A stretch of 64,000 bases of DNA from Allobaileyella intestinalis (GTDB lineage Bacteria; Bacillota; Clostridia; Peptostreptococcales; Anaerovoracaceae): the NCBI RefSeq assembly GCF_009695865.1, contig NZ_VUNB01000002.1, forward strand, positions 291,537 to 355,536, written 5' to 3'. The notes below the pieces were generated by a model. It was given only the letters and a program-made list of their open reading frames with translations, searched no databases and was not told the origin of the DNA. The translations under genes were made by a program, and so were the position numbers. Positions 7,566 to 20,699 of this stretch are shown in pieces. Positions within the stretch are counted from its first letter, which is position 1, and the number at the start of each line of letters is the position of its first letter.

Positions 7566-10500
7566 ATGCCAAAACCTGTAAAAGTCGGAAGGAAAGAGCG
7601 CATGACTTTCGCTAAAATCAATGAGGTTTGCCAGATGCCAAATCTTATTGACATCCAGACGAAATCATACGATTGGTTCGTCAAGGAAGGTCTTGCCGAG
7701 GTGCTGGAGGACGTTTCCCCAATCTGGGATACAACGAATACGCTCCGCCTCTCTTTCACTGATTATTCCTTTTCTGATACTCCAAAGTACAGTCAGGAGG
7801 AATGTAAGGACAGAGAGGCCACATACGCAACTTCCCTAACTGTCAAGGTACGGCTCAAGAACATGGAGACAGGCGCCATTATGGAGCAGGACGTGTTCAT
7901 GGGCGAGTTCCCGTTGATGACAGAAAAAGGCACGTTTATTTATAACGGTGCGGAGAGAGCCATTGTTACACAGCTGGTTCGTTCTCCAGGACCGTATTTT
8001 GGCGTTGAAGTGGATAAATCCAATCAGAGCCTTTATTCTGCACAGATAATCCCTAACAGGGGAGCCTGGCTGGAGTATGAAACAGATTCCAACAGCATAC
8101 TTTACGCCAGAGTTGACAGACAGAGAAAGCTGCCGATCACTACATTCCTGAGAGCTCTTGGTCTCAGCACAAATAAGGACATCCTGGATGTATTCGGAGA
8201 TGACCCGAGACTGATGAGCACCTTCGAGAAGGATAGTGCCAAGGACAGAGATGACGGACTCAGAGAGATCTACAGAAGACTGAGACCTGGTGAGCCGCCT
8301 ACAGTTGAGAATGCCAAGTCCATGCTCAACGCACTTCTCTTTGATCCGAAGCGCTATGATCTGGCAAAGGTAGGAAGATACAAGTATAACAAGAAGCTGG
8401 GAATTCACGACAGACTTGTGGATGCCATTGCTGCAGAGGACGTAATAGATCCTAACAGCGGAGAAGTCCTTGTAGAAGAAGGACAGGTAATCTCCAGAGC
8501 TATGGCAATGACCATCGAAGATGCCGGTGTTCTTTCCGTTGAGGTAAAGAGTAAGCAGCACGAACACGAGACTACAAAGGTCATCGGAAACAACTTCGTT
8601 GATCCTTCAAAGTACGTAAACTTCGATGTTGCACCTCTGAAGCTTTCAGAGAAGGTATTCTATCCAGTTCTGAAAGAGATTCTGGACGAGAACGACACAG
8701 ATGAGGACATCAAGGCTGCAATGGCTGCCAGGAAGCACGAGCTTTCTCCAAAGCACATCATCCTTGAGGATATTATCGCTTCCGTCAGCTATATGCTGAA
8801 CCTGAACTTCGGCCTTGGAAAGACCGACGATATCGACCATCTGGGCAACAGAAGATTGAGAACTGTAGGCGAACTGCTGCAGAACCAGTTCCGCATCGGA
8901 TTTGCCAGAATGGAGAAGGCAGTAAGAGAAAGAATGACTACTGAGAATGCAACTCCTCAGCAGGTCATCAACATCAGACCTATTACTGCTGCAGTAAGAG
9001 AATTCTTCGGAAGTTCACAGCTGTCACAGTTCATGGACCAGAACAACCCGCTGGCAGAGCTGACTCATAAGAGAAGACTGTCTGCCCTGGGACCTGGCGG
9101 TCTGTCAAGAGAGAGAGCCGGATTTGAAGTTCGAGATGTACACTATTCTCACTACGGAAGAATGTGCCCGGTAGAGACACCTGAAGGTCCTAATATCGGA
9201 CTGATCGGATCTCTGACCACTTACGGAATCATCAATGAATACGGATTCATCGAGACTCCATACAGAAAAGTAGATAAAGAAACAGGAATTGTCACAAAGC
9301 AGGTAGATTATCTTTCCGCCGATGATGAGGAACTGATGATCGTAGCTCAGGCCAACGAACCGCTGGATGAGAACGACAGATTCGTAAATCAGAAGGTAGC
9401 CGTAAGAGGCGTTGCCGGAGAGATCACCATGGTACCTCGCTCAGAAGTAGACTACATGGACGTTTCTCCTAAGCAGGTAGTATCAGTAGCTACAGCTATG
9501 ATTCCGTTCCTGGAGAACGACGACGCCAACCGAGCTCTCATGGGATCAAACATGCAGAGACAGGCAGTTCCACTTCTTATGACAGAGGCTCCTTTTGTTG
9601 GAACCGGAATTGAGTACAAGGCAGCTTGCGACTCTGGTGCAGTAGTTCTGGCCAAGCATGCTGGTGTGGTTGAGTTCATCGATGCCCAGTACATCAAGAT
9701 TAGAAGAGACGATGACGGCACCATGGACGAGTACAAGATGCTCAAGTTCAAGAGGTCCAACCAGGGAACCTGCATTAACCAGAAGCCGATCGTTTCCTAT
9801 GGTGAGCACATTGAGGCCGGAGAAGTAATTGCAGACGGCCCTTCAACAAACCTGGGAGAGATTTCCCTTGGTAAGAACCTTCTTATCGGATACATGACCT
9901 GGGAAGGTTACAACTACGAGGATGCTATCGTCCTCAATGAGCGTCTGCTCATGGACGACGTGCTCACTTCTCTCCATGTTGAAAGATATGAGTGCGAGGC
10001 AAGAGATACAAAGCTGGGTGCTGAGGAAATCACAAGAGATATTCCGAACGTTGGAGAAGATGCCCTGAAGGATCTGGATGAAGACGGAATCATCAGAGTA
10101 GGTGCTGAGGTTAAGTCTTCAGATATCCTGGTAGGAAAGCTTACTCCTAAGAGCGAAACAGACCTGTCTGCTGAGATCAGACTGCTGAGAGCTATCTTCG
10201 GCGAGAAGTCTAAGGAAGTAAGAGATACTTCCCTCAAGGTACCTCACGGAGAAGAGGGTATCGTAGTAGATGTAAAGACATTCTCAAGAGATGATGGCAC
10301 AAGTGAGCTTCCACCGGGAGTAAACAAGATCGTCAGAGTTTACATCATCACAAAGAGAAAGATCAGAGTCGGAGACAAGATGTCCGGCCGTCACGGAAAT
10401 AAGGGTGTAATTTCAAGAATCCTTCCTGAGGAGGATATGCCATTTAAGGATGACGGCGAATCATTACAGGTAATGCTGAACCCTCTGGGCGTACCTTCCC

Positions 10501-11390
10501 GAATGAACATCGGACAGGTACTGGAGGTTCACCTGGGACTGGCAGCCAAGGCAAAGGGCTGGTACATCTCAACACCTGTATTTGACGGAGCCAAGGAGAC
10601 AGACATACAGGATCTCCTGGAAGAAACAGGATACGACAGATCCGGCAAGCTGTGGCTGAGAGACGGAAGAACGGGCGAATACTTCGACCATCCTGTAACA
10701 GTAGGCTACATGTACATGCTGAAACTGCACCATCTGGTAGACGACAAGATTCACGCCAGATCAACAGGTCCTTACTCTCTGGTAACACAGCAGCCTCTGG
10801 GCGGAAAAGCTCAGTTCGGAGGCCAGAGATTCGGAGAAATGGAGGTTTGGGCTCTTGAGGCTTACGGTGCCGCATCAACACTGCAGGAAATCCTGACAGT
10901 AAAATCCGATGACATCATCGGCCGTGTAAAGACATACGAAGCTATCGTCAAGGGCAACAACATCCCTGAACCTGGTATTCCAGAGTCCTTCAAGGTACTC
11001 ATCAAGGAACTGCAGGCCCTGGCACTGGATGTAAGAGTAATGTCCGGTGACAACAAGGAGATCAAGCTGAGAGAAACCTCTGAGTACGATGACGCCGCAA
11101 CTGTTGACCGCATGCTGAAAGAAGCCGACAGACAGGCTGAAGCAAAGAGAGCCAGAGAAGAAGCTCGTGAAGAAGAGAGAGCCAGAAAGGCTCAGTTAGA
11201 AGCTGATGAAGAGTCAGATGAAGATGCTGAGCCAGATGACAATGAGCTGGACAAAGAATTCAATGAAAAAGCTCAGGCAGGTCTTGAGCCAGATGACGAC
11301 ATGGACGATGTGGATGATGACGATTCTTCAGAATCCATGGAGGATATCGACAAGCTCATTGGCGGTACTGAGTCCGATATTGACAACTAA
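7566..11390 (+). CDS. rpoB: DNA-directed RNA polymerase subunit beta
   Basis: This 1274-residue RpoB is full length. The rifampicin region [45 protein letters not shown], the [10 protein letters not shown] and NYEDAI blocks, [29 protein letters not shown] and the C-terminal [25 protein letters not shown] are present. The residues at which rifampicin resistance commonly arises (Q, D, H, S in this block) look wild type. It ends in an acidic tail of ~95 residues rich in D and E, a low-complexity extension common in clostridial RpoB. AAGGAGT precedes the ATG. Confidence 0.98.
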   Translation: MPKPVKVGRKERMTFAKINEVCQMPNLIDIQTKSYDWFVKEGLAEVLEDVSPIWDTTNTLRLSFTDYSFSDTPKYSQEECKDREATYATSLTVKVRLKNMETGAIMEQDVFMGEFPLMTEKGTFIYNGAERAIVTQLVRSPGPYFGVEVDKSNQSLYSAQIIPNRGAWLEYETDSNSILYARVDRQRKLPITTFLRALGLSTNKDILDVFGDDPRLMSTFEKDSAKDRDDGLREIYRRLRPGEPPTVENAKSMLNALLFDPKRYDLAKVGRYKYNKKLGIHDRLVDAIAAEDVIDPNSGEVLVEEGQVISRAMAMTIEDAGVLSVEVKSKQHEHETTKVIGNNFVDPSKYVNFDVAPLKLSEKVFYPVLKEILDENDTDEDIKAAMAARKHELSPKHIILEDIIASVSYMLNLNFGLGKTDDIDHLGNRRLRTVGELLQNQFRIGFARMEKAVRERMTTENATPQQVINIRPITAAVREFFGSSQLSQFMDQNNPLAELTHKRRLSALGPGGLSRERAGFEVRDVHYSHYGRMCPVETPEGPNIGLIGSLTTYGIINEYGFIETPYRKVDKETGIVTKQVDYLSADDEELMIVAQANEPLDENDRFVNQKVAVRGVAGEITMVPRSEVDYMDVSPKQVVSVATAMIPFLENDDANRALMGSNMQRQAVPLLMTEAPFVGTGIEYKAACDSGAVVLAKHAGVVEFIDAQYIKIRRDDDGTMDEYKMLKFKRSNQGTCINQKPIVSYGEHIEAGEVIADGPSTNLGEISLGKNLLIGYMTWEGYNYEDAIVLNERLLMDDVLTSLHVERYECEARDTKLGAEEITRDIPNVGEDALKDLDEDGIIRVGAEVKSSDILVGKLTPKSETDLSAEIRLLRAIFGEKSKEVRDTSLKVPHGEEGIVVDVKTFSRDDGTSELPPGVNKIVRVYIITKRKIRVGDKMSGRHGNKGVISRILPEEDMPFKDDGESLQVMLNPLGVPSRMNIGQVLEVHLGLAAKAKGWYISTPVFDGAKETDIQDLLEETGYDRSGKLWLRDGRTGEYFDHPVTVGYMYMLKLHHLVDDKIHARSTGPYSLVTQQPLGGKAQFGGQRFGEMEVWALEAYGAASTLQEILTVKSDDIIGRVKTYEAIVKGNNIPEPGIPESFKVLIKELQALALDVRVMSGDNKEIKLRETSEYDDAATVDRMLKEADRQAEAKRAREEAREEERARKAQLEADEESDEDAEPDDNELDKEFNEKAQAGLEPDDDMDDVDDDDSSESMEDIDKLIGGTESDIDN

Positions 11391-11405
11391 CAAAAGGGAG
11401 GAAGC

Positions 11406-14400
11406 ATGAACAAAGATAACAATTACGATCTGAGAAATTTCGAATCTCTGCAGATCAAATTGGCATCGACTGAGAAAATGCTGGAGTGGTCCCACGGTGA
11501 GGTAACAAAGCCTGAGACCATTAACTACAGAACTCTCAAACCTGAAAGGGACGGACTCTTCTGTGAGAAGATTTTCGGACCAACAAAAGACTGGACATGT
11601 TCCTGCGGTAAATACAACAAGATCCGTTATAAGGGTATGGTATGCCCTTATTGCGGAGTTGAAGTTACCAAGTCAAAGGTAAGAAGAGAGAGAATGGGAC
11701 ACATCAGTCTGGTGGCTCCTGTTTCTCACATCTGGTATTTCAAGGGAATCCCTTCAAGAATCGGACTGGTGCTGGACATCACTCCAAAGAATCTTGAAAG
11801 AGTCCTGTATTTCGCATCATATATCGTAACTGATCCGGGAGAAACTCCTTTCGAGTACAAGGAGATTATCGAGGAAAATCAGTACAACGAAGCAAGAGAG
11901 ATTTACGGCAAGAACTTCGAGGCTGGAATGGGCGCAGAAGCTATCAAGAAGCTTCTCTCTGATGTAGACACAGAGAAGCTGGCCTGCGAGCTCAGAGAAC
12001 AGCTGGAGAAGGCTTCCGGACAGAAGAAGATCAAGCTTGTAAGAAGACTGGAAGTAATTGAGGCATTCAACCAGTCAGGAAACAGGCCTGAATGGATGAT
12101 ACTGGATGTAGTTCCGGTTATACCACCAGATCTCCGTCCTATGGTTCAGCTGGATGGCGGAAGATTTGCCACATCTGACCTGAACGACCTGTATAGAAGA
12201 GTAATCAACAGAAATAACCGTCTGAAGAAGCTGCTGGAACTTGGTGCTCCTGACATCATTATCAGGAACGAGAAGAGAATGCTCCAGGAATCAGTAGACT
12301 CCCTCATAGATAACGGCAGAAGAGGAAGAGCGGTAACAGGAGCTGCAGGAAGACAGCTTAAGTCCCTGTCCGACATGCTGAAAGGCAAGCAGGGACGTTT
12401 CCGTCAGAACCTGCTGGGTAAGCGTGTAGACTACTCCGGCCGTTCTGTAATCGTAGTAGGACCAGAGCTGAAGTTCTACCAGTGCGGTCTTCCTAAGACC
12501 ATGGCACTGGAACTCTTCAAGCCTTTCATCATGAAAGAGCTGGTTGAGAGAGGCAAGGCACACAACATCAAGAGTGCCAAGACAATGGTGGAAAAGGTTA
12601 AACCGGAAGTTTGGGATGTTCTGGACTACGTCATCAAGGATCATCCGGTTCTCCTGAACCGTGCCCCTACACTGCACAGACTGGGAATTCAGGCATTTGA
12701 GCCAGTGCTGGTAGAAGGAAAGGCTATCAAGCTTCACCCTCTGGCATGTACAGCTTTCAACGCCGACTTCGACGGAGACCAGATGGCCGTTCACGTTCCG
12801 CTGTCTGTCGAAGCACAGGCTGAGGCCAGATTCCTCATGCTCTCAATCAACAACATCCTTGCACCTAAGGACGGATCTCCTATTACCATTCCGACACAGG
12901 ATATGATTCTGGGAGCTTACTATCTAACATATCCAGGAAGAAGCAAGAAGGTTGAAGTCAAGGACGGAAAAGAAACTGTCATTGACGCAATGGATACCTT
13001 TACTGAGACTGACCGCAAGGGATACAGACAGATCAAGGGTGCAAGAGTAAAGGACGTCAAGTATACAGACAACAAGCACAGAATCGAAATAGCCGAGCTG
13101 AGAAAAGACATCAAAGAAGGCAAGAACAAGCTGACCAAGACCGGTGAAGAAGTGTTCGAGGTCAAGTATGATATCTGGCCTGTAGATGCAGTAGACGGCG
13201 AGCTTACAAACACCAACGAAGTGATTACAATCACAAAGCTGAGATCCGAGATGAAGAACGGAGAAGTCATTGAAGACGGCTCAGTTGTAAGCACAACCAC
13301 CTACGAAAGAATCCCTGAAAAGGGAGACGGTAAGTGCTTTGCAGACATCAACGAAATGATGATGGCTTACCAGACCGGAATCGTGGCAATCCACGCCAAG
13401 GTCAAAGTCAGAATGTTTGGTGTTGGAACTGACAAAGATGACAGAGGTCACCTTGTAGAGTCAACAGTCGGAAGATTCATCTACAACAGGGGACTTCCTC
13501 AGGACATCGGTTTCGTAGACAGAAGCAAGGACAAATACAATCTTGAGATTGATTTCCTGGTAAGTAAGAAAAACCTTGGATCAATCATTGACAAGTGCTT
13601 CAAGACCCACGGCAATACAGAAACCGTACTGATGCTGGACTACATCAAATCCATGGGATATCACTATTCCACAAAGGCTGCCGTAACAATCGGTGTTTCC
13701 GACATGGAGATTCCTCAGGAAAAATATCCTATCATCGCAGAGGCAAACAAGAGACAGGAGCTTTATCAGAGCTACTATGACAAGGGTCTCATGACTGCCG
13801 ACGAAAGATACGACAGGATCATCAAGATCTGGGGAGAGACAACCGAGAAAGTTGCAGACATCCTGATGGGATCCCTCAGCGAGACAAATAACTTGTACAT
13901 CATGGCTAACTCAGGAGCCAGAGGTAACAAGAGCCAGATCAGCCAGATCGGAGGAATGAGAGGACTGATGGCAAACGCTACAGGACACACTGTAGAGGTG
14001 CCTATCACTTCCAACTTCCGTGAAGGACTTTCCATTCTGGATTACTTCATTTCCTCTAACGGTGCCAGAAAGGGTCTGGCCGATACAGCTCTGAGAACAG
14101 CCGACTCAGGATACCTGACAAGAAGACTGGTAGACGTATCTCACAGCGTTATCGTTACTGAGGACGACTGCGGCACTGACGAAGGTATTGATATCAGCGC
14201 ATTCGTTGACGGAAATGAAAAAATTGAGCCGCTGTCCCAGAGGATTGCGGGCAGATACGCAAAGGAAGACATTGTCGACAGTGAAGGAAACGTTCTGGTA
14301 CACAGCAATGAATTCATCTCTGACGACATGGCAGAGGCTGTTGAGGCAGCAGGAATCACCAACGTCAAGATCAGATCCATCATGACCTGCCACAGCAGAA

Positions 14401-15443
14401 GGGGTGTTTGTGCTAAGTGCTACGGAAGAAACATGGCTACAGGCAAGCTGGTACAGCCTGGTGAAGCAGTTGGAATCATTGCTGCCCAGTCCATCGGTGA
14501 GCCTGGTACTCAGCTGACCATGAGAACATTCCATACAGGCGGAGTTGCCGGTGGAGATATCACTCAGGGTCTTCCAAGAGTAGAGGAGCTTTTCGAGGCA
14601 AGAAAACCTAAGGGTATTGCTGAGATCTGCGAGGCTGACGGAATTGTATCTTCTATAGAGACAAGAGACGACAACAAGACAGACCTGACCGTTGATGAGA
14701 AAGACGGACAGAGAACATACGTAATCCCATACGGTGCCAGAATCATCCCAGGGGTTGGAAGCAAGGTAAAGGCTGGTACACCTCTTACAAGAGGACCGCT
14801 GAACCCTCATGACATCATGAGAATCCTGGGTGTTCCTGGAGTATATGACTATCTGCTCAGAGAAGTTCAGAGAGTATATAAGAGCCAGGGTGTAGACATC
14901 AACGACAAGCACATTGAGGTTATCGTAAGCCAGATGCTTTCCAAGTACAAAGTCGAGAAGGCAGGAGACACAGGACTGCTGCCTGGCAGCATGTACAGCC
15001 GTTTCGAAGTAATGGAGGCAAACTCCAAAGCCGTTGAAAATGGCGGAGAGCCGGCAACTTACGAAAGAGTCCTTCTGGGAATCACAAAGGCTGCACTGGC
15101 AACAAGCTCATTCCTGTCAGCTGCATCCTTCCAGGAGACAACAAGAGTCCTCACTGATGCAGCAATCAAGGGCAAGACCGACCATCTGAACGGACTTAAG
15201 GAAAATGTAATGATAGGAAAACTGATTCCTGCAGGAACCGGCATGAAGCGTTACAGAAACATTCAGGTGGATTACGGCGAGAATGAAGAAATGATGCGTC
15301 AGGCAGGAAAACAGGCAGAGGAAGTTCAGCCTGAAGAAGGTACCACCTCAGAAGGTCTGGCATCCATCACAATGGAGATGACAACCGGTCAAACTGATAC
15401 AGCAGGACTGACACAGGTATCTGAAGATCAGATCGAAGGATAG
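11406..15443 (+). CDS. rpoC: DNA-directed RNA polymerase subunit beta'
   Basis: This 1345-residue RpoC has the N-terminal zinc ribbon ([20 protein letters not shown]), the catalytic metal-binding [12 protein letters not shown], the second zinc site ([13 protein letters not shown] with the upstream cysteine in EDDCGTDEG) and the trigger-loop/bridge region [22 protein letters not shown]. The gene starts 15 bp after rpoB with GGGAGG before the ATG and ends at a strong terminator. The L7Ae-like gene (ybxF/rplGB) that often follows rpoC in Bacilli is absent here. Confidence 0.98.
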   Translation: MNKDNNYDLRNFESLQIKLASTEKMLEWSHGEVTKPETINYRTLKPERDGLFCEKIFGPTKDWTCSCGKYNKIRYKGMVCPYCGVEVTKSKVRRERMGHISLVAPVSHIWYFKGIPSRIGLVLDITPKNLERVLYFASYIVTDPGETPFEYKEIIEENQYNEAREIYGKNFEAGMGAEAIKKLLSDVDTEKLACELREQLEKASGQKKIKLVRRLEVIEAFNQSGNRPEWMILDVVPVIPPDLRPMVQLDGGRFATSDLNDLYRRVINRNNRLKKLLELGAPDIIIRNEKRMLQESVDSLIDNGRRGRAVTGAAGRQLKSLSDMLKGKQGRFRQNLLGKRVDYSGRSVIVVGPELKFYQCGLPKTMALELFKPFIMKELVERGKAHNIKSAKTMVEKVKPEVWDVLDYVIKDHPVLLNRAPTLHRLGIQAFEPVLVEGKAIKLHPLACTAFNADFDGDQMAVHVPLSVEAQAEARFLMLSINNILAPKDGSPITIPTQDMILGAYYLTYPGRSKKVEVKDGKETVIDAMDTFTETDRKGYRQIKGARVKDVKYTDNKHRIEIAELRKDIKEGKNKLTKTGEEVFEVKYDIWPVDAVDGELTNTNEVITITKLRSEMKNGEVIEDGSVVSTTTYERIPEKGDGKCFADINEMMMAYQTGIVAIHAKVKVRMFGVGTDKDDRGHLVESTVGRFIYNRGLPQDIGFVDRSKDKYNLEIDFLVSKKNLGSIIDKCFKTHGNTETVLMLDYIKSMGYHYSTKAAVTIGVSDMEIPQEKYPIIAEANKRQELYQSYYDKGLMTADERYDRIIKIWGETTEKVADILMGSLSETNNLYIMANSGARGNKSQISQIGGMRGLMANATGHTVEVPITSNFREGLSILDYFISSNGARKGLADTALRTADSGYLTRRLVDVSHSVIVTEDDCGTDEGIDISAFVDGNEKIEPLSQRIAGRYAKEDIVDSEGNVLVHSNEFISDDMAEAVEAAGITNVKIRSIMTCHSRRGVCAKCYGRNMATGKLVQPGEAVGIIAAQSIGEPGTQLTMRTFHTGGVAGGDITQGLPRVEELFEARKPKGIAEICEADGIVSSIETRDDNKTDLTVDEKDGQRTYVIPYGARIIPGVGSKVKAGTPLTRGPLNPHDIMRILGVPGVYDYLLREVQRVYKSQGVDINDKHIEVIVSQMLSKYKVEKAGDTGLLPGSMYSRFEVMEANSKAVENGGEPATYERVLLGITKAALATSSFLSAASFQETTRVLTDAAIKGKTDHLNGLKENVMIGKLIPAGTGMKRYRNIQVDYGENEEMMRQAGKQAEEVQPEEGTTSEGLASITMEMTTGQTDTAGLTQVSEDQIEG

Positions 15444-15465
15444 TCACAAGTACCTGGACAAGTGC

Positions 15466-15508
15466 AAAACAGGTTTTATCGATTTTTATCGTTAAAACCT
15501 GTTTTTTA
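15466..15508 (+). terminator. Intrinsic terminator after rpoC
   Basis: AAAACAGGTTTTA pairs with TAAAACCTGTTTT and is followed by a T-run. Confidence 0.9.
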
Positions 15509-15512
15509 TATG

Positions 15513-15542
15513 TTGACACGCCTGCGGTGAAATTGTTATAAT
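15513..15542 (+). promoter_or_regulatory. Promoter of rpsL-rpsG-fusA
   Basis: TTGACA (15513-15518) and TATAAT (15537-15542) are both perfect consensus boxes, with an 18-bp spacer, directly after the rpoC terminator. Confidence 0.85.
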
Positions 15543-15621
15543 TTAACGGTTCGAGACAGCTTGCGGACCCCCGGGCCCGTAGCTTTTCTTGATAAAAAAT
15601 TTTAAAGGAAAGGAGACAATA

Positions 15622-16035
15622 ATGCCTACTATCAATCAATTAGTACGTCAGGGCAGAACAAGCTCAGTAAAGAAGTCTGCAGCTCCTGCACTCGGTAAGA
15701 ACATGAACACTCTGAAGAAGACTCTTACCGACGTAAATTCCCCTCAGAAGAGAGGAGTATGTGTAGCAGTAAGAACTGTAACTCCTAAGAAGCCGAATTC
15801 AGCTCTGAGAAAGATTGCAAGAGTACGTCTGACAAACGGTATGGAAGTATCTGCATACATTCCTGGAATTGGTCACAACCTTCAGGAGCACAGTGTAGTA
15901 CTGATCAGAGGCGGAAGAGTTAAGGACCTGCCTGGTGTTAGATACCATATCGTAAGAGGAACACTGGATACAGCCGGTGTTGCAAATCGTGGTCAGGGAC
16001 GTTCCAAGTATGGAGCAAAGAGACCAAAGAAGTAG
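15622..16035 (+). CDS. rpsL: 30S ribosomal protein S12
   Basis: This 137-residue S12 starts at [12 protein letters not shown] with GGAAAGGAG before the ATG; an in-frame upstream ATG at 15589 is not needed. The decoding-centre loops read [19 protein letters not shown] and [18 protein letters not shown]. The lysines where streptomycin resistance arises are wild type. It is the first gene of the str operon. Confidence 0.97.
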   Translation: MPTINQLVRQGRTSSVKKSAAPALGKNMNTLKKTLTDVNSPQKRGVCVAVRTVTPKKPNSALRKIARVRLTNGMEVSAYIPGIGHNLQEHSVVLIRGGRVKDLPGVRYHIVRGTLDTAGVANRGQGRSKYGAKRPKK

Positions 16036-16142
16036 TTGATTTCGGGATATTGTCTTAATATTTAATATAAATAGATATTAAGGCGCCACGGCCAGTGACA
16101 GAAGCTTGGCCGAGTACCCCGCGTTGCAAGGAGGGAAGAGAA

Positions 16143-16613
16143 GTGCCTAGAAAAGGTAACACACCAAAGAGAGAAGTACTTCCAGATCCGGTATACGGCA
16201 GCGTAGTAGTTGCCAAGCTGATTAACAGCATTATGCTTGACGGCAAGAAGGGCGTTGCCCAGGGAATCGTCTACGATGCATTTGATCAGGTAAAAGAGAA
16301 GACCGGCGAGGAGCCACTGGAAGTATTTGAGAAGGCAATGGCAAACATCATGCCAGTGCTGGAAGTTAAAGCTAGAAGAATTGGTGGTGCAAACTATCAG
16401 GTTCCAATCGAAGTAAGACCAGCAAGACGTCAGACACTGGCTCTCAGATGGCTTACAAGATTCACAAGACTGAGAAGTGAGAGAACCATGTCCGAGAGAC
16501 TCGCTAACGAGATCATGGACGCAGCCAACAACACAGGTGCATCCGTTAAGAGAAAGGAAGACACCCACAAGATGGCTGAGGCTAATAAGGCGTTTGCACA
16601 CTTCAGGTATTAA
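16143..16613 (+). CDS. rpsG: 30S ribosomal protein S7
   Basis: This 156-residue S7 has a GTG start just downstream of AAGGAGGG. Its sequence begins [20 protein letters not shown], includes [24 protein letters not shown] and LRWLTRF, and ends [15 protein letters not shown]. The preceding 107-bp gap contains an AT-rich hairpin (CTTAATAT/ATATTAAG, about 16053-16081), close to where S7 binds its own mRNA in E. coli; whether that applies here is unknown. Confidence 0.97.
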   Translation: MPRKGNTPKREVLPDPVYGSVVVAKLINSIMLDGKKGVAQGIVYDAFDQVKEKTGEEPLEVFEKAMANIMPVLEVKARRIGGANYQVPIEVRPARRQTLALRWLTRFTRLRSERTMSERLANEIMDAANNTGASVKRKEDTHKMAEANKAFAHFRY

Positions 16614-16656
16614 TTGATGAGATACCTGACAGTAATAAAGTAGAAGGGAGGATATA

Positions 16657-18720
16657 ATGCCAAGAAGTTTTTCGCTTGAAAATACGAGAAACATCGGTAT
16701 CATGGCACACATCGATGCTGGTAAGACAACTACCACAGAGAGAATTCTGTTCTATACAGGAAAGACTCATAAGATCGGTGAGACCCATGACGGAGCCGCT
16801 ACCATGGACTACATGGAACAGGAGCAGGAGCGCGGCATTACTATTACCTCTGCTGCTACTACAGCTCAGTGGAAGAACACAAGAATCAACATCATCGACA
16901 CCCCTGGACACGTAGACTTTACCGTTGAGGTAGAGAGATCCCTGCGTGTACTGGACGGAGCTGTTATGGTGCTGAGTGCCAAAGAGGGTGTAGAGCCTCA
17001 GTCAGAGACTGTCTGGAGACAGGCTGAGAAGTATGAAGTACCAAGAATGATTTTTGTCAACAAGATGGATATCATCGGTGCAAACTTCTTCAACGTTGTG
17101 GAGATGGTTCAGGAGAGACTGAGGGCGAACGCAGTTGCTGTACAGATTCCTATCGGTGCAGAGAACGAGTTCGCCGGAATCATAGATCTTTTGACTATGA
17201 AGGCAGAGGTTTATAAGGATCAGCTGGGCAAGGAGATTGAGATCGAGGAAATCCCTGCCAACATGCTGGATGAAGCAAAGGCCTGGAGAGAAAAGATGGT
17301 CGAGGCCGTTGTTGATAAGGACGAGGACCTCATGATGAAGTATCTCGAGGGCGAAGAGATTACTATCGACGAACTGAAGACAGTAATCAGAAGAGCAACA
17401 ATCGCCAACGAGATGTTCCCTGTATTCTGCGGTTCAGCATACAGAAACAAGGGTGTTCAGATGATGCTGGACGGTGTTGTAGATTACATGCCATCACCTC
17501 TGGACATTCCTGCTATCAAGGGTGTAAACCCTGATACAGAGGAAGAGGACCAGAGACACCCTAGCGACAAGGAGCCATTCTCCGCACTGGCATTCAAGAT
17601 TGTGACTGACCCTTATGTTGGTAAGCTGGCATTCTTCAGAGTATATTCAGGAACACTGGACACAGGTTCCTATGTATATAACTCTGTAAAGGGCAAGAGA
17701 GAGCGTATCGGACGTATCCTGCAGATGCACGCAAACCACAGAAAAGAGATCGACAAGGTTTACGCAGGAGATATCGCTGCTGCTGTAGGTCTGAAGAACA
17801 CCACAACTGGTGATACACTCTGTGATGAGGATCATCCGATTGTTCTGGAGTCAATGGAGTTCCCTGACCCAGTAATCGAGATTGCTATCGAGCCAAAGAC
17901 AAAAGCAGGCCAGGAGAAGATGGGTATGGCCCTTGCCAAGCTGGCAGAGGAGGACCCAACCTTCAAGACATATACAAACCCTGACACCGGACAGACAATC
18001 ATCGCCGGAATGGGAGAACTTCACCTGGAGATCATCGTAGACAGACTTCTCAGAGAGTTCAAGGTAGAGGCCAACGTAGGTAAGCCACAGGTTTCCTACA
18101 AGGAGACTATCACTCAGGAAGTGGACGAGGATTACAAGCACAAGAAACAGTCTGGTGGTTCTGGTCAGTACGGACACGTCAAGTTCAGAATGTATCCGAG
18201 AGAAGCAGGCTCCGGATTCGAGTTCAAGAACTCTGTTACCGGTGGTAACATTCCTAAGGAATACATTCCAAAGATCGAGGAAGGATTCAGAGAGGCCATG
18301 CAGAATGGTCCGGTTGCCGGATATCAGATGGTTGATATCGGAATCGATCTGTACGACGGTTCTTACCACGAAGTCGACTCTTCAGAGATGGCATTCAAGA
18401 TTGCTGCTTCCATGGGATTCAAGGAAGCATGCAGAAAGGCTGCCCCTGTTCTGCTTGAGCCTATCTTCAAGGTAGAGGTAACTGTACCTGAGAACTACAT
18501 GGGAGACATTATCGGAGATATCAGCTCCAAGAGAGGTAAGATCGAGGGATCTGACATCAACAATGGTGCTGCTATCGTAAGAGGATTCGTTCCACTGTCC
18601 GAGATGTTCGGATATGCCACAAACCTGAGATCCAAGACTCAGGGAAGAGGTGTATATGTAATGCAGTTCGACCACTTTGCTAAGCTGCCTGAAAGCCTTC
18701 AGGAGAAGATCGCAAAGTAG
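16657..18720 (+). CDS. fusA: Translation elongation factor G
   Basis: This 687-residue translocase GTPase has the P-loop AHIDAGKTT, the switch I element [15 protein letters not shown], the G3 box DTPGHVDF, the G4 box NKMD, and domains II-V ([11 protein letters not shown] in domain IV). The length and all G motifs are standard. An AAGGGAGGA lies before the ATG. It is the third gene of the str operon. Confidence 0.98.
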   Translation: MPRSFSLENTRNIGIMAHIDAGKTTTTERILFYTGKTHKIGETHDGAATMDYMEQEQERGITITSAATTAQWKNTRINIIDTPGHVDFTVEVERSLRVLDGAVMVLSAKEGVEPQSETVWRQAEKYEVPRMIFVNKMDIIGANFFNVVEMVQERLRANAVAVQIPIGAENEFAGIIDLLTMKAEVYKDQLGKEIEIEEIPANMLDEAKAWREKMVEAVVDKDEDLMMKYLEGEEITIDELKTVIRRATIANEMFPVFCGSAYRNKGVQMMLDGVVDYMPSPLDIPAIKGVNPDTEEEDQRHPSDKEPFSALAFKIVTDPYVGKLAFFRVYSGTLDTGSYVYNSVKGKRERIGRILQMHANHRKEIDKVYAGDIAAAVGLKNTTTGDTLCDEDHPIVLESMEFPDPVIEIAIEPKTKAGQEKMGMALAKLAEEDPTFKTYTNPDTGQTIIAGMGELHLEIIVDRLLREFKVEANVGKPQVSYKETITQEVDEDYKHKKQSGGSGQYGHVKFRMYPREAGSGFEFKNSVTGGNIPKEYIPKIEEGFREAMQNGPVAGYQMVDIGIDLYDGSYHEVDSSEMAFKIAASMGFKEACRKAAPVLLEPIFKVEVTVPENYMGDIIGDISSKRGKIEGSDINNGAAIVRGFVPLSEMFGYATNLRSKTQGRGVYVMQFDHFAKLPESLQEKIAK

Positions 18721-18748
18721 TTTTCCGTAAAGGATTACAATAATATTT

Positions 18749-18775
18749 CAGGGCAGATTCATCTGCCCTGTGTCG
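18749..18775 (+). terminator. Hairpin between fusA and tuf
   Basis: CAGGGCAGAT and ATCTGCCCTG form a perfect 10-bp inverted repeat, followed by a T-rich but interrupted tail. It is a weak or partial terminator. Confidence 0.6.
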
Positions 18776-18814
18776 TTATATTTTTATGCATGAACCATAT
18801 GGAGGAAATTTGAT

Positions 18815-20008
18815 ATGGCAAAGCAGAAGTATGAGAGAACCAAACCACATATCAACATTGGTACTATCGGCCACGTTGACCATGGTAAGACAACTCTGAC
18901 AGCAGCTATCACAAAGGTACTGCACGAGAGATACGGACTGGGTGCAGACGTTGCATTCGATCAGATCGACAAGGCACCGGAAGAGAAGGCAAGAGGAATC
19001 ACAATTTCTTCCGCACACGTAGAGTATGAGACACCTAACAGACACTACGCTCACGTAGACTGCCCAGGCCACGCTGACTATGTAAAGAACATGATTACAG
19101 GAGCAGCTCAGATGGATGGAGCTATCCTGGTAGTAGCAGCAACAGACGGACCAATGCCACAGACAAGAGAGCACATTCTTCTGTCCCGTCAGGTAGGCGT
19201 TCCTTACATCATCGTATTCCTGAACAAGTGCGATATGGTAGACGACGAGGAGCTTCTGGACCTGGTAGAGATGGAAGTAAGAGAGCTTCTTGACGAGTAT
19301 GATTTCCCTGGCGATGACACACCAATCATCAGAGGATCTGCTCTGAAGGCACTTGAGGATCCAGCAGGTCCTTGGGGAGACAAGGTAGTAGAGCTGATGG
19401 AGGCTGTAGACAGCTACATTCCTGAGCCACAGAGAGCAAACGACCAGCCGTTCATCATGCCTGTAGAGGACGTATTCTCCATTACAGGACGTGGAACAGT
19501 AGCTACAGGAAGAGTAGAGCGTGGAATGCTGAAGGTCGGCGACGAGGTAGAGATCGTAGGACTGACAGACGAGAAGCGTAAGGTTGTAGTAACTGGCGTA
19601 GAGATGTTCAAGAAGACACTGGATCAGGCAGAGACAGGAGACAACATCGGAGCTCTGCTGAGAGGTGTACAGAGGAACGAGATCGAGAGAGGACAGGTAC
19701 TTGCAAAGCCAGGTACAATTCATCCTCACACAAAGTTCAAGGGCCAGGTATACGTACTGAAGAAGGAAGAGGGTGGTCGTCACACTCCATTCTTCAACGG
19801 ATACAGACCACAGTTCTACTTCAGAACAACTGACGTAACAGGAGATCTGAAGCTTCCAGAAGGCACAGAGATGTGCATGCCTGGAGACAACGTAGTAATG
19901 GAGATCGACCTGATCACACCAATTGCTATCGAGGAAGGACTGAGATTCGCCATCAGAGAGGGTGGTAGAACAGTAGGTTCTGGCGTTGTTACAGAGATTC
20001 TCGAGTAA
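18815..20008 (+). CDS. tuf: Translation elongation factor Tu
   Basis: This 397-residue EF-Tu delivers aminoacyl-tRNA to the ribosome. GHVDHGKTT (P-loop), RGITI (switch I), [26 protein letters not shown] (G3), NKCD (G4) and domains II/III ([30 protein letters not shown]) are complete. GGAGGAAATTTG precedes the ATG. The gene ends in a strong terminator. Confidence 0.98.
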   Translation: MAKQKYERTKPHINIGTIGHVDHGKTTLTAAITKVLHERYGLGADVAFDQIDKAPEEKARGITISSAHVEYETPNRHYAHVDCPGHADYVKNMITGAAQMDGAILVVAATDGPMPQTREHILLSRQVGVPYIIVFLNKCDMVDDEELLDLVEMEVRELLDEYDFPGDDTPIIRGSALKALEDPAGPWGDKVVELMEAVDSYIPEPQRANDQPFIMPVEDVFSITGRGTVATGRVERGMLKVGDEVEIVGLTDEKRKVVVTGVEMFKKTLDQAETGDNIGALLRGVQRNEIERGQVLAKPGTIHPHTKFKGQVYVLKKEEGGRHTPFFNGYRPQFYFRTTDVTGDLKLPEGTEMCMPGDNVVMEIDLITPIAIEEGLRFAIREGGRTVGSGVVTEILE

Positions 20009-20056
20009 TTACGTCTGACAAAATGAAATGAATAGACTCGAAAGGGTCTATAAGTG

Positions 20057-20096
20057 AAAAATGGGCTGACGCGTCTTTTGCGTCAGCCCATTTTTT
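20057..20096 (+). terminator. Strong intrinsic terminator after tuf
   Basis: AAAATGGGCTGACGC pairs with GCGTCAGCCCATTTT, followed by T residues. The A-rich left side would also work for the opposite strand. Confidence 0.92.
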
Positions 20097-20166
20097 CAGT
20101 ATAAGAGGACAGTGGAGGAAACTAGCAGGTGTCCAGGGGCAATCGTAGGCGTATTGGAGGCTGAAA

Positions 20167-20620
20167 TTCCATGATATATGCAGGAAGTTGTATATCATGG
20201 AGCGGAGGGGACGAATTTTCCATGATATACGAAAAAGTTCTCATATCATGGAAGGGGAATTGAAAATATTCCATGGTATACGGAAAAGTTCTCATATCGT
20301 GGAAGGGGACTGCCAAAACATTCCATGATATATGAAAAAATACTTATACCATGGAACCCGGCGTCAAAACCTTCCATGGTATATGGAAAAAATCCTATAT
20401 CATGGAACCCGGCGTCAAAACCTTCCATGATATATGGAAAAAATCCTATACCATGGAACCAGCGGTCAAAGCCATCCATGATATATGGAAAAATTCCTAT
20501 ACCATGGAACCAGCGGTCAAAGTCTTCCATGATATATGGAAAAAATCCTATACCATGGAACCCAAATAATCCACAAAAAATAATTCCATGGTATAAGGAA
20601 AAATTATCCACACCATGGAA
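20167..20620. repeat. Array of nine ~36-bp hairpin units, 51-bp period (array 1)
   Basis: Units start at 20167, 20218, 20269, 20321, 20372, 20423, 20474, 20525 and 20584. Eight are exactly 36 bp and the last is 37. Each is an imperfect palindrome: left arm TTCCATGRTATA, inner GGA, an A-rich loop, inner TCC, right arm TATACCATGGAA, giving a stem of roughly 15 bp. Spacers are 15-16 bp (the last 23) and are partly repeated themselves (CCCGGCGTCAAAACC twice; a CCAGCGGTCAAAG core twice). The array fills the gap between tuf and the convergent hydrogenase gene. Between the array and that gene is a short GC-rich stretch with GCCTCAACT-like direct repeats. Because 51 is divisible by 3, open frames with 17-residue repeats appear on both strands; I regard them as by-products. 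Confidence 0.9.
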
Positions 20621-20699
20621 TTATTACTGTCCGGCCAAGCCTCCTGATTACTCCTCAAGTCGGCCTCAACTCAGCCTCAACTGGGCCTCAAGCCGGTCC

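Noticed and set aside
14106..14912. Long antisense ORFs in rpoC, and similar ones in rpoB, tuf, glnS and others
   Set aside because: They are frame shadows of highly expressed genes, with no family match or ribosome binding site.
20167..20620. CRISPR array (36-bp repeats at regular spacing)
   Set aside because: Spacers are 15-16 bp and partly identical, repeats are full palindromes and no cas genes are in the window.
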